The notes: generated by a model not told the origin, from the sequence alone. A stretch of DNA of 64,000 bases from Nocardioides sp. InS609-2 (GCF_023208195.1 NZ_CP060034.1:1860001-1924000); one strand, 5' to 3'. Counted from the first letter of the stretch, positions 9,137-18,198 are shown. Numbers and translations: made by a program.

Positions 9137-9744
9137 TCCGTGCTCTACTCGCCGCGCCGCTCGACCCCTCGCCCGACGAGGCCCGGTCGTGGCTGCGCCG
9201 CGAGCTGGTGAAGCCGGAGTACAACGACCAGGACTTCCTCAACCGGCTCATCTCCTGGCTCGAGCGCACCGTCACCAACGGTCTCGACGCCGCCTCCCGG
9301 GTGCCTCCGCTGTCGACGTTCGTGGCGATGCTCGTCCTGCTGCTGCTCGTGCTCGGCCTGGCCTGGCTGCTCAGCCGGGCCCGCCGCTCGCCGACCGGTG
9401 CGCCGGGGTCCGGCCCGCTGCTGACCGATGAGCGCATCAGCGCCGCCGAGCTGCGCGCCCGGGCCGAGGCGGCCCTGTCCGACGACCGCCCCGACGACGC
9501 CCTGGTCGACGGCTTCCGGGCGCTCGCCGTACGCCAGATCGAGCGGGGCCGGCTGCCCGAGACACCCGGCGCGACTGCGCACGAGGTGGCCCGCGACCTC
9601 GGGCTCGCCGTACCCGATGTGGCTGGGCGCATCGACGACGCCGCTGCCCTCTTCGACCTCGTCCTGTACGGCGGCCGGCCGGCCACGCGCGACCAGGCGA
9701 TGTCGGTCCTGGCACTCGACGACGACCTGGTGGGCGCGCGATGA
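9133..9744 (+). CDS. DUF4129 domain membrane protein
   Basis: A 203-residue protein with one transmembrane helix (about residues 60-80, FVAMLVLLLLVLGLAWLL) and a C-terminal cytosolic DUF4129-type domain (ALVDGFRALAVRQIERGRLPETPGATAHEVARDL... FDLVLYGGRPATRDQA). The GTG start overlaps the previous stop by four bases and the next gene overlaps its stop by four bases, so the chain is translationally coupled. DUF4129 proteins commonly accompany MoxR and DUF58 proteins; the molecular role is not established. Confidence 0.8.
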   Translation: MIRALLAAPLDPSPDEARSWLRRELVKPEYNDQDFLNRLISWLERTVTNGLDAASRVPPLSTFVAMLVLLLLVLGLAWLLSRARRSPTGAPGSGPLLTDERISAAELRARAEAALSDDRPDDALVDGFRALAVRQIERGRLPETPGATAHEVARDLGLAVPDVAGRIDDAAALFDLVLYGGRPATRDQAMSVLALDDDLVGAR

Positions 9745-10849
9745 CCCAGTCACGGTGGCAGCGGCACCGTTCGACGGTGCTCATCGCCGGCGGCCTCCTG
9801 GCAGCGCTGCTCGTGGTGCTGCTTCTCGGCACTCCCGGCAATCGCACCGACGCGCGGCTCGACCCCGACAACCCGGGCACCGACGGGGCTCGTGCGCTGG
9901 CCCGGGTGCTCGACGACCGGGGCATCGAGGTGAGCGTGGCGCGCACCGCCGACGACTTCGACGCGGCCGACGTCGACGCGGGCACGACCGTGCTCGTCAC
10001 GTCGAGCGAGCAGCTCGGCGAGAGCACGACCCGTCGGCTGCTCGACCATGCCGCCCCCGGTCGGCTCGTCGTGGCCGAGCCCGGCATCCTCGCGGTCGAG
10101 GCGCTGGGGTTCGCCAACCTGCCGACGACCGTCTCGCCCGCAGGCTCCGTCGATGCCGGCTGCGACGAGCCGGCGCTGCGTGACCTCGAGATCAGCATCG
10201 ACAGGGGGCTCGCGTTCAAGGGCACCGGCTGCTTCCCCACAGCCGACGGTCGACTGCTGGCCAGGCCCACCGACCGGGTCGCGTTGCTGGGCGCGGGCGA
10301 CATGCTCACCAACGACCAGATCCTGCGGGCCGACAACGGCGCCGCGGCGGTGCGGCTGCTGGGCGAGCGGCCGCGGCTGGTCTGGTACGTCCCGACCTAC
10401 GCCGACCTGGTCGGCGACGACGGGGTGAGCGTGCGCAGCCTCCTCCCCCGCTGGCTGATCCCGGCGCTGTGGCTCGTCGGGCTCACCGCCATCGCGCTGA
10501 TGCTCTGGCGCGGGCGCCGGCTCGGTCCACTCGCCACCGAGCCGTTGCCGGTGGTGGTGAAGGCGGTCGAGACCACGCAGAGCCGGGGCAAGCTCTATCG
10601 CCGCGTCGGTGACCGGGCGCACGCCGCCACCGCGCTGCGCCGGGCCGCGCGCAGCTCTGCCGAGAGCACGCTGCGGCTGCCTCCCGGCGACCTCGCCGTG
10701 CTGGTTCCGGCCCTCGCCGCCCACACGGGCCGACGTCCCGACGACCTGGCCCGGCTGCTCGACGACTCCGCATCCGCGCCCGCCACCGACTCCGACCTGA
10801 TTCACCTGGCCAGCGAGCTGGCCGCACTCGACAGAGAGGTACGTCGCAC

Positions 10850-10853
<4 letters not shown>
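9741..10853 (+). CDS. DUF4350 domain membrane protein
   Basis: A 370-residue protein: an N-terminal membrane anchor (VLIAGGLLAALLVVLLLG, about residues 13-30), an extracytoplasmic DUF4350 domain (NPGTDGARALARVLDDRGIEV... VLVTSSEQLGESTTRRLLDHAAPGRLVV), a second membrane segment around residues 238-255 and a cytosolic tail. Both ends overlap neighbours by four bases. It belongs to the MoxR/DUF58 cluster, where it may present or sense an envelope ligand; that is inference from context only. Confidence 0.78.
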
Positions 10854-11827
<974 letters not shown>

Positions 11828-11840
11828 ACCAGCACAGCTG

Positions 11841-13133
11841 ATGGCCATCACCGGGCGCGTACCCCTGCTGCTCCTCCTGGGCCTGGCCCCGGTGGTGCTG
11901 CGCCCCGGCATGGGCACCGTGTGGCTGTGGCTGCTCGCCGTGATCCTGCTGGTGCTCGCCGACTGGGCACTCGCCCCGTCGCCGCGTGCGATGACGATGT
12001 CGCGGCGTCCGCCCGGCACGGTGCGGCAGGGCACGCCCGCCGTTTCCGAGCTCGCCCTGTCGACCGAGGGCGGGCGCACGATGCGGGCGACCGTGCGCGA
12101 TGCCTGGCAACCCAGCGCCGGCGCCTCCGACAACCGGCACAAGGTGCGCGTGACGCGCGATGCCGGCACGCGGGTCAGCACACCCCTCCTTCCCGTACGA
12201 CGCGGCGACCTGCGCGCTTCCGGCGTGACCGTTCGGTGCTTCGGACCGCTCGGGCTGGCCGCCCGCCAGGCGACACTCGACGTGCCCGGCACCGTGCGGT
12301 CGCTGCCGCCGTTCGACTCCCGCAAGCACCTGCCCTCGCGGCTGGCCCGGCTGCGCGACCTCGACGGCCGCTCGGCCGTCCGGGTGCGGGGGCAGGGCAC
12401 GGAGTTCGACTCGCTGCGTGAGTACGTGCGCGGTGACGACGTGCGCTCGATCGACTGGCGCGCGTCGGCCCGCAACCGCACCGTGGTCGTGCGCACCTGG
12501 CAGCCCGAGCGCGACCGCCGGGTGGTGCTGGTGCTCGACACGTCCCGTACCTCCGCCGGCCGGGTGGACGACGTCCCGCGCATCGACTCCGCCATGGACG
12601 CCGCGCTGCTGCTGGCCGCGCTGGCCGCGCGTGCCGGCGACCGGATCGACTTCGTGGCCGGCGACCGGCAGATCCGGACCCGGCTGCGCTCAGCCGGCGC
12701 TCGCGACGTCGCGGCCACCCTCCAGGAGGCGATGGCCGACCTCGAGCCGGTGATCGCCGAGGCCGACTGGACCGCGCTCGCCGGGGCGGTCACGGCGATG
12801 GGTCGGCAGCGGGCGCTCGTCGTACTCCTCACTCCGTTGGAGCCGACCGCGATCGAGGAGGGCCTGCTGCCTGTGCTGCCGACTCTGATCCGCCACCACC
12901 GCGTCGTACTCGCGTCGGTGCAGGATCCCGCACTGTCGGCCATGGCGGCGCTGCACTCCGACGCCGCCGAGGTGTACGACGCGGCAGCAGCCCAGCAGGT
13001 GCTTGCCCAGCGCCGCCGCACCAGCGACCTGCTGCGCGCGCTCGGCGCCGACGTGGTCGACGCGCCGGCCGAGGCGCTGCCGCCCGCGCTGGCCGACCAC
13101 TACCTCGCCCTGAAGGCGCGCGGGTTGCTCTAG
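11841..13133 (+). CDS. DUF58 domain protein (VWA-like, MoxR partner)
   Basis: A 430-residue protein with two N-terminal hydrophobic segments followed by the DUF58 core, GTEFDSLREYVRGDDVRSIDWRASARNRTVVVR and ERDRRVVLVLDTSRTS, where DTS resembles a VWA metal-site motif. Start ATG 11841 gives the usual membrane-anchored N-terminus (MAITGRVPLLLLLGLAPVVL). The end overlaps the convergent erm-like gene by four bases. It is the usual partner of MoxR ATPases. Confidence 0.87.
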   Translation: MAITGRVPLLLLLGLAPVVLRPGMGTVWLWLLAVILLVLADWALAPSPRAMTMSRRPPGTVRQGTPAVSELALSTEGGRTMRATVRDAWQPSAGASDNRHKVRVTRDAGTRVSTPLLPVRRGDLRASGVTVRCFGPLGLAARQATLDVPGTVRSLPPFDSRKHLPSRLARLRDLDGRSAVRVRGQGTEFDSLREYVRGDDVRSIDWRASARNRTVVVRTWQPERDRRVVLVLDTSRTSAGRVDDVPRIDSAMDAALLLAALAARAGDRIDFVAGDRQIRTRLRSAGARDVAATLQEAMADLEPVIAEADWTALAGAVTAMGRQRALVVLLTPLEPTAIEEGLLPVLPTLIRHHRVVLASVQDPALSAMAALHSDAAEVYDAAAAQQVLAQRRRTSDLLRALGADVVDAPAEALPPALADHYLALKARGLL

Positions 13134-13645
13134 CGCCTCCTGATCCCCAGCACCACGGAGTCGACCTGCGGCGGTGGACGGAACGCGTGCCGCGGCACGG
13201 GCATCCGGAGCTCGAGCCTCGGGCGCCGCGACCGCGGCTGCTGCTCGACGAGCCGCCTGGCCGCCCCGCGCTGCAGGACGAGATCGGCACCACGCAGCGC
13301 CTGGGCCCGCAACAGACAGCGCACCAGCTCCGAGGTCACCTGGTACGGCGGGCTGGCGACGACCCGGAAGGGCCGCGACGGGAACCGGAACGTGCGCAGG
13401 TCGCGCTCGACGACCGTGACGTCGGGGAACCGCCTGCGCAGCGCCGCGGCACGGCCAGGGTGCAGCTCGACCGCGACGACCCGGGCGCCGCTGGCGACCA
13501 GGGGGCCGGTCAGGGCACCGGTGCCGGCGCCCAGGTCGAGCACCAGGTCAGCAGGCCCGACCAGGGACTGCGCCACGATGCGCGCGGCCCAGTCGTCACG
13601 AAGCGGGTGCCACCCCCACGCCCGCCTGAAGCGTGCGCCGGACAC
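13130..13645 (-). CDS. short Erm-type 23S rRNA adenine N6-methyltransferase
   Basis: A 171-residue class I SAM methyltransferase of the Erm/KsgA family. WGWHPLRDDWAARIVAQ is followed by motif I DLGAGTGALT, the acidic VAVELHPGRAAALRRRF, and a catalytic ASPPYQ where most Erm proteins have N-[LIP]-P-[YF]. It lacks the C-terminal helical rRNA-binding domain of 240-260 residue Erm enzymes, as I recall for mycobacterial Erm(37). The expected role is A2058 methylation and macrolide-lincosamide-streptogramin resistance, unproven here. The GTG start has no Shine-Dalgarno and lies 28 nt inside the presumed leaderless transcript that begins at ATG 13673. An in-frame stop lies three codons upstream. Confidence 0.8.
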   Translation of the reverse strand: MSGARFRRAWGWHPLRDDWAARIVAQSLVGPADLVLDLGAGTGALTGPLVASGARVVAVELHPGRAAALRRRFPDVTVVERDLRTFRFPSRPFRVVASPPYQVTSELVRCLLRAQALRGADLVLQRGAARRLVEQQPRSRRPRLELRMPVPRHAFRPPPQVDSVVLGIRRR

Positions 13646-13673
13646 GACGAACCATCACGAAGTAGGTGGTCAT
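13596..13673 (-). CDS. possible leader peptide of the erm-like gene (25 codons)
   Basis: A short frame starting MTTYFVMVRRVRR at ATG 13673 and ending inside the erm-like gene in another frame. A TAGGGT hexamer ends seven bases before its ATG, so the transcript probably starts at this codon. YFVMV resembles the IFVI stalling motif of ErmCL-type leaders, and VRRVRR resembles the basic R/K-x-R/K motif of another leader class. Alternatively it is the true N-terminus of the methylase separated by a one-base error. Confidence 0.45.
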   Translation of the reverse strand: MTTYFVMVRRVRRTLQAGVGVAPAS

Positions 13674-13680
13674 GCCCGGC

Positions 13681-13686
13681 ACCCTA
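13681..13686 (-). promoter_or_regulatory. -10 element of the erm-like leader transcript
   Basis: TAGGGT on the minus strand with seven bases to ATG 13673. It supports a leaderless mRNA beginning at the short peptide, not at the methylase GTG (13645). Confidence 0.5.
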
Positions 13687-13717
13687 GGCAGATCGGTGGC
13701 GAAGGGGCGACGGGTTT

Positions 13718-14713
13718 TCAGGCCTGCGTTGCCACCCGGTCCTCGAGCAGGGCAGCGTCGACGTCGCCCGTGACCCCACGGTGGTACGCCGCCCGGCCGA
13801 GGCCGAAGACATAGGCGAAGAACACCACCTCGGCCAGGATGCCGATGCCGATGCGGGCCCAGGTGGGCAGGCCCGACGGTGTCACGAAGGCCTCGATGAC
13901 GCCGCTGACCAGCAGCACGGCGACCAGCCCGAGGGCGACGGTGCCGGAGGTGCGGCCCTCACGCGCGAGCGACTCGGAGCGGGTCAGCGACCCGGGCTCG
14001 ACCCACGACCAGAACAGCCGCAAGCCCACGCCTCCCGCGACGAACACGGCCGTCAGCTCGAGCAGTCCGTGCGGGAGGATCAGGCCCCAGAAGTGCCCGG
14101 CATGACCCTGCCTGGTCATGATCGACCCGATGATCGCCAGGTTGGCGATGTTCTGGAACAGCAGGTAGACGACCGGCGCCCCGAGAGCACCCAGCGCGAT
14201 GCAGAGCGCCGAGACCCAGGCGTTGTTGATCCACACCTGGGCGGCGAAGTGCGACGCGGCGTACTGGCTGTAGTAGCTCTCGAAGTCCTCGTTGACGAGC
14301 TGGTCGATCTGGTCGGGCGTCATCAGGCTCTGCTCGACGTCGGGGTGTCCGAGCAGCCACCACATCATCACCGCGACCGCGGCGACGTTGGCGGCGAAGG
14401 TGCTGATCCACCACCAGCGCAGGCGATACAGCGCGGCCGGGAAGCGCTCGGTGAAGAAGCCGGTGACTCCGCGCCAGGTCGTCGAGCGGGTGCCGGCCGA
14501 CTTGTTGCGGGCCCGCGACAGCAGCGCGGAGAGGTAGGCGACGAGCTGGGCGTCGGGCGCCGACGTACGCACGACGGAGAGGTGGGTGGCCACGCGCTGG
14601 TAGTGGTCGACGAGCTCGTCGCTCTCGGGCCCGGACAGCCGCCGGGTGCCGGTCAGCTGCTCGAGCCGGCGCCACTCGTGGTGGTGTGCCATCACGTAGG
14701 CGTCGAGGTCCAC
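13718..14713 (-). CDS. SpoIIM/DUF95-type integral membrane protein
   Basis: A 331-residue protein with an N-terminal soluble helical part (DLDAYVMAHHHEWRRLEQLTG, residues 1-100) and five or six membrane spans. It matches the stage II sporulation protein M family, including the FLPHG-like block GLILPHGLLELTAVFVAGGVGL. In non-sporulating actinomycetes the role is unknown; it keeps company with RDD, MoxR and DUF58 genes and corresponds by order to M. tuberculosis Rv3694c (from memory). The GTG start at 14713 lies six bases after a TAGGGT hexamer shared with the divergent RDD gene. Confidence 0.85.
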   Translation of the reverse strand: MDLDAYVMAHHHEWRRLEQLTGTRRLSGPESDELVDHYQRVATHLSVVRTSAPDAQLVAYLSALLSRARNKSAGTRSTTWRGVTGFFTERFPAALYRLRWWWISTFAANVAAVAVMMWWLLGHPDVEQSLMTPDQIDQLVNEDFESYYSQYAASHFAAQVWINNAWVSALCIALGALGAPVVYLLFQNIANLAIIGSIMTRQGHAGHFWGLILPHGLLELTAVFVAGGVGLRLFWSWVEPGSLTRSESLAREGRTSGTVALGLVAVLLVSGVIEAFVTPSGLPTWARIGIGILAEVVFFAYVFGLGRAAYHRGVTGDVDAALLEDRVATQA

Positions 14714-14719
14714 AGCCTC

Positions 14720-14729
14720 ACCCTATGCT
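14720..14729. promoter_or_regulatory. overlapping divergent -10 elements (SpoIIM and RDD genes)
   Basis: The ten bases ACCCTATGCT carry TAGGGT on the minus strand (14725-14720; six bases to GTG 14713) and TATGCT on the plus strand (14724-14729; eight bases to ATG 14738). The two hexamers share the central TA. The whole space between the two start codons is 24 bp, so both mRNAs should be leaderless or nearly so. Confidence 0.65.
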
Positions 14730-14737
14730 GGCCCGCG

Positions 14738-15556
14738 ATGGCCGACCCCGATCACGCCGCGTACGCCGCTCTGACCACCGACGACCTCGTCACCGGCGAG
14801 GCCGTCGCGCTCGACCTGCCCGCGGCCAGCCTCGGCTCGCGGATGGTGTCGGGCCTGATCGACGTCATCGTCACCGTCATCCTGCTCGTCATCTTCATCT
14901 TCACCTTCACCCTGGCCGCCCTGCAGACCGACGGCGCCCTGCTCCAGGTCGCCTTCATCAGCACCATGGTGACGGTGTTCATCGTGGTGCCGACGACCGT
15001 CGAGACGCTCAGCCGCGGCAGGTCGCTCGGCAAGCTGGTGATGGGGCTGCGCACTGTGCGCGACGACGCCGGCCCGATCTCGTTCCAGCACGCGTTCGTG
15101 CGGTCGCTCATCGGCTTCGTCGAGATCTACGCGTTCTCCGGCGCCCCGGCGTTCTTCTCGGCCCTGCTGAGCTCGCGCGGCAAGCGCCTGGGTGACTTCG
15201 CCGCCGGCACCTACGTCGTCCGCGACCGGGTGCGCCTGAGCCTGCCCCAGCCGGTCGGGATGCCGCCCGAGCTGAGGCGCTGGGCGCAGACCGCCGACAT
15301 CGCCTCGCTGCCGCCCCGGCTGGCCCTCGGCATCCGGCAGTTCCTCTCGCGGGTCGCGCAGATCGACCCCGCGACGCGGCTCCGACTGGGCACCCAGCTG
15401 GCGACCGAGACGAGTCGGTACGTCGCCCCGGCGCCGCCGCCGAACACCCCACCGGAGGTCTACCTGGCCGCCGTGATCGCCACCCGCCGCGAACGCGACA
15501 CCGCCCGCCTTGCTCGCGAGGAGTCCCTGCGTCGCCGGCTGACCCGGAGCCGCTGA
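14738..15556 (+). CDS. RDD family membrane protein
   Basis: A 272-residue protein with an RDD domain in residues 30-165: LGSRMVSGLIDVIVTVILLVIFIF, TTVETLSRGRSLGKLVMGLRTVRDDAGP and RGKRLGDFAAGTYVVRDR. About three to four membrane spans are predicted, followed by a cytosolic C-terminus. RDD proteins are thought to transport or modulate ions; no substrate can be read here. The ATG at 14738 is set by the adjacent TATGCT. The AraC-type gene follows after 2 bp. Confidence 0.85.
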   Translation: MADPDHAAYAALTTDDLVTGEAVALDLPAASLGSRMVSGLIDVIVTVILLVIFIFTFTLAALQTDGALLQVAFISTMVTVFIVVPTTVETLSRGRSLGKLVMGLRTVRDDAGPISFQHAFVRSLIGFVEIYAFSGAPAFFSALLSSRGKRLGDFAAGTYVVRDRVRLSLPQPVGMPPELRRWAQTADIASLPPRLALGIRQFLSRVAQIDPATRLRLGTQLATETSRYVAPAPPPNTPPEVYLAAVIATRRERDTARLAREESLRRRLTRSR

Positions 15557-15558
15557 CC

Positions 15559-15996
15559 GTGCGCCCCGCCGACGACGTGCTCGTGCACCTGCGCCGCGCC
15601 CGCGACCACGCCGACCGCAACTTCGCCGAGCCGCTCGACCTCGAGCAGCTGGCCGCGGTTGCCGCGATCAGCAAGTGGCACTTCCACCGCCTCTTCACCG
15701 CGACGTACGGCCTGACGCCGGCGGCGTACCTCTCCGAACGTCGCGTCGAGCGTGCCCAGGACCTGCTGCGTGCCACCAACCTCACTGTCACGGAGGTCTG
15801 CCACGCGGTCGGGTTCTCGAGCCTCGGCTCGTTCAGCAGCCGCTTCAGCGAGGTCGTCGGCGAGAGCCCCAGCGACTTCCAGCGGCGCTACGCCGACGGC
15901 GCTCCACGAATCCCCGGCTGCTACGTCTTCATGTGGGGGCTGGTCGAACGCAGGACCGCAAGCGGGGAGAAGCCGCAAGGCGACGAAGACCCCTAG
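15559..15996 (+). CDS. AraC family transcriptional regulator (HTH-only form)
   Basis: A 145-residue protein consisting almost only of the double HTH AraC domain (residues 10-115), with LEQLAAVAAISKWHFHRLFTATYGLTPAAYLSERRVERAQDLL and the signature VTEVCHAVGFSSLGSFSSRFSEVVGESPSDFQRRY. No ligand-binding domain is present. The start is GTG, 2 bp after the RDD stop. The VOC gene follows directly, a common arrangement for AraC/VOC pairs. Confidence 0.87.
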   Translation: MRPADDVLVHLRRARDHADRNFAEPLDLEQLAAVAAISKWHFHRLFTATYGLTPAAYLSERRVERAQDLLRATNLTVTEVCHAVGFSSLGSFSSRFSEVVGESPSDFQRRYADGAPRIPGCYVFMWGLVERRTASGEKPQGDEDP

Positions 15997-15999
15997 CGT
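15994..15999 (+). promoter_or_regulatory. -10 element, leaderless start of VOC gene
   Basis: TAGCGT overlaps the end of the AraC stop codon (TAG) and ends six bases before ATG 16006, giving the VOC gene its own promoter. Confidence 0.5.
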
Positions 16000-16005
16000 G
16001 ACGGC

Positions 16006-16449
16006 ATGATCACCAACATCTCCCTTGTCAGCGTCTGGGTCCGTGACATCGACGAGTCCCTCGCCTTCTACACCGACGTCCTGGGCTTCGAGGCCCGCGA
16101 CGACATCACCCTCGGCGAGGACTTCCGGTGGTGCACCGTCGGGCACCCCAGCCAGCCCGAGCTCCAGGTGCACCTGACCACGCCGAGCAAGCCGCTCTCC
16201 GGCGACCTCATCGGCGCCATGCAGCGTGCCCAGGCCGAGGGCGGCCTGCCCGGCATCGGTCTGTACGTCGACGACTGCCACGCCGCGCACGCCGAGCTGG
16301 TCGCCAAGGGCGTCGAGTTCATCCAGCCTCCCGAGGAGCGTCCGTACGGCGTCGAGGCACTGATGCGCGACAACTCCGGCAACTGGATGGTGCTGGTCGA
16401 GCCGCGCGATTACTCGCCCGAGGACATCTCGCGCTCCGACTTCGAGTGA
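16006..16449 (+). CDS. VOC family (glyoxalase/bleomycin-resistance fold) protein
   Basis: A 147-residue vicinal-oxygen-chelate protein with the two beta-alpha-beta-beta-beta modules: NISLVSVWVRDIDESLAFYTDVLGFEARDD and IGLYVDDCHAAHAELVAKGVEFIQPPEERPYGVEALMRDNSGNWMVLVEP. It could be a lyase, dioxygenase or binding protein; the enzyme activity cannot be assigned. It follows the AraC-type regulator by 9 bp with its own presumed promoter. Its last 40 nt overlap the convergent MFS gene. Confidence 0.85.
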   Translation: MITNISLVSVWVRDIDESLAFYTDVLGFEARDDITLGEDFRWCTVGHPSQPELQVHLTTPSKPLSGDLIGAMQRAQAEGGLPGIGLYVDDCHAAHAELVAKGVEFIQPPEERPYGVEALMRDNSGNWMVLVEPRDYSPEDISRSDFE

Positions 16450-17714
16450 TCGGCGCGCGGGATCAGCAGGCACAGGGCGGCGGCGCCGAGGCACAGCCCG
16501 CCTGCCGTCATCCAGGCGCCGAAGTAGTCGCCGTTCGCCTCCCTGATCCATCCCGCGTACGACGCGGCAACACCCGCGCCGACCATGTGGGACGCAAACA
16601 CCCACCCGAACACCACGCCGGCGCGCACCTCACCGAAGTGCTGCCGGCACAGCGCGACCGTCGGCGGCACCGTCGCCACCCAGTCGAGTCCGTAGAAGAG
16701 GATGAACACGAACAGGCTCGGGTGCACGGTGTCGGCGAGCAGCCACGGCACCACCAGCAGCGACAGCCCGCGGAGGAAGTAGTAGACGAACAGCAGGTAG
16801 CGGCTGTCGACCCGGTCGGTCAGCCAGCCGCTCGCGATCGTGCCGATGATGTCGAAGACGCCGATCAGGGCCAGCAGGCTCGCGCTCGTCGTGGCCGGCA
16901 TCCCGTGGTCGTGGGCGGCCGGGATGAAGTGGGTGCCGATCAGCCCGTTGGTCGACCACCCGCAGATCCAGAAGGTGATGAAGAGGATCCAGAAGACGCG
17001 TGACCGGGCGCTGTCCCGCAGCGTCGTGATCGCGATCCGGGCGGCGCTCTGCGTCACGACCGGCGCGGGCGGCGGGGTCCAGCCCTCCGGTGCGCCGTAC
17101 GGCGTGGTGCCGACGTCGCTCGGACGGTCGCGCATGATCCACCACACCAGCGGCACCAGCGCGAGCGCGAACATTGCCACCAGACCGGCCGCCCAGCGCC
17201 AGCCGGGGCCGTCGGCGAGCCGGGCGATGGCGGGCAGGAAGACCAGCTGGCCGGTCGAGCTGGCCGCCGAGAAGACACCGATCACGACCCCGCGGTGCTG
17301 GTCGAACCAGCGGGTGGCCACGATCGCGCCGAAGACGAGGGCCAGTGAGCCGGTGCCGATGCCGACCGCGAAGCCCCACAGCAGCCACAGCTGCCAGGCG
17401 CTGGTCATGACCAGCGTGAGCCCCGAGCCGACGGAGACGAGGGTGAGCGCGACGGCGACCACGCGGCGTACGCCGAAGCGCTCCATCAGCGCAGCGGCAA
17501 ACGGCGCCGTGAGGCCGTAGATGATCAGGTTGAGGCTGACCGCGCCGCTCGTGGTCGACCGTGACCAGCCGAAGTCCTGCTCCAGTGGCTCGAGCAGCGC
17601 TCCGGTCGAGGACCGGAACCCGGCGGCAGCGACCAGCGCCGCCATCGTGACGCCGGCGACCCACCACGCGCGGTGGACCTGCCGGGTCGGAATCTGCTCG
17701 GCGGTCGTGGTCAC
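16410..17714 (-). CDS. MFS transporter
   Basis: A 434-residue major facilitator with about twelve membrane helices. The loop 2-3 motif is ALMERFGVRRVVAV and the second-half counterpart is GWLTDRVDSRYLLF. A central cytosolic loop of about 40 residues contains PPPAPVVTQSAAR. It resembles oxalate/formate-antiporter-type MFS carriers; the substrate is unknown. The GTG start at 17714 lies six bases after TAGAGT. The 3' end overlaps the VOC gene by 40 nt on the opposite strand. Confidence 0.88.
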   Translation of the reverse strand: MTTTAEQIPTRQVHRAWWVAGVTMAALVAAAGFRSSTGALLEPLEQDFGWSRSTTSGAVSLNLIIYGLTAPFAAALMERFGVRRVVAVALTLVSVGSGLTLVMTSAWQLWLLWGFAVGIGTGSLALVFGAIVATRWFDQHRGVVIGVFSAASSTGQLVFLPAIARLADGPGWRWAAGLVAMFALALVPLVWWIMRDRPSDVGTTPYGAPEGWTPPPAPVVTQSAARIAITTLRDSARSRVFWILFITFWICGWSTNGLIGTHFIPAAHDHGMPATTSASLLALIGVFDIIGTIASGWLTDRVDSRYLLFVYYFLRGLSLLVVPWLLADTVHPSLFVFILFYGLDWVATVPPTVALCRQHFGEVRAGVVFGWVFASHMVGAGVAASYAGWIREANGDYFGAWMTAGGLCLGAAALCLLIPRADHSKSEREMSSGE

Positions 17715-17720
17715 CCACGA

Positions 17721-17726
17721 ACTCTA
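17721..17726 (-). promoter_or_regulatory. -10 element, leaderless start of MFS gene
   Basis: TAGAGT on the minus strand, six bases before GTG 17714. Confidence 0.5.
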
Positions 17727-17768
17727 GGGCGTGCCGGTGACCCGGCAGCGCGTGTGAACATGCCATCA

Positions 17769-18185
17769 ATGATCGATCCGCTGCCACTGTGGGACATCGA
17801 TGATCCGAGCTCCTCGGAGGCCAGGTTCCGCGACGCAGCTGCCGCCGCTGGTGGCGACGAGGCCGCCCAGTGGCCACCCAGGTGGCCCGCGCGCTCGGCC
17901 TTCAGGAGCAGTACGACGCGGGGCACGCGGTCCTCGATGGCTTGGCCGACGGCTCCCGCGCCGTGGGAGTTCGGGTCGCGATCGAACGGGGTCGGCTGCT
18001 CCGCACGGCGGGTGACGTCGAGGCGGCACGACCGCGCTCGCAGCGTTCGCCCTCGCCGCGACGCCGGCGCGCAGGCACTCGAGGTCGGCGCGCTGCACAT
18101 GGTGGCACTGGCCGCTCCAGCGACGAGCAGGTGGCACGCAATCGAGGCGCTGGCCCGTCCGCGGGCCGCGACCGACCCGGTCGGC
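17769..18185 (+). pseudogene. frameshifted remnant of a tetratricopeptide-type protein
   Basis: No single frame is coherent, but successive frames join into one family-like protein. They read MIDPLPLWDIDDPSSSEARFRDAAAAAGG, then (after a shift near 17867) TQVARALGLQEQYDAGHAVLDGL... GRLLRTAGDVEAARP, then a third-frame patch AAFALAAT near 18040, then back to AQALEVGALHMVALAAP from about 18060. I recall this order of motifs from an actinomycete TPR protein of about 270 residues. The remnant stops about half way, just before the next gene. At least three frame changes make sequencing error unlikely. Confidence 0.65.
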
Positions 18186-18186
18186 G

Positions 18187-18192
18187 TACCGT
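18187..18192 (+). promoter_or_regulatory. -10 element before the small membrane protein
   Basis: TACCGT, followed by TGGAGG and then GTG 18199. The six-base spacing fits a leaderless start, and the adjacent GGAGG is too close to act as a normal Shine-Dalgarno. Confidence 0.45.
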
Positions 18193-18198
18193 TGGAGG

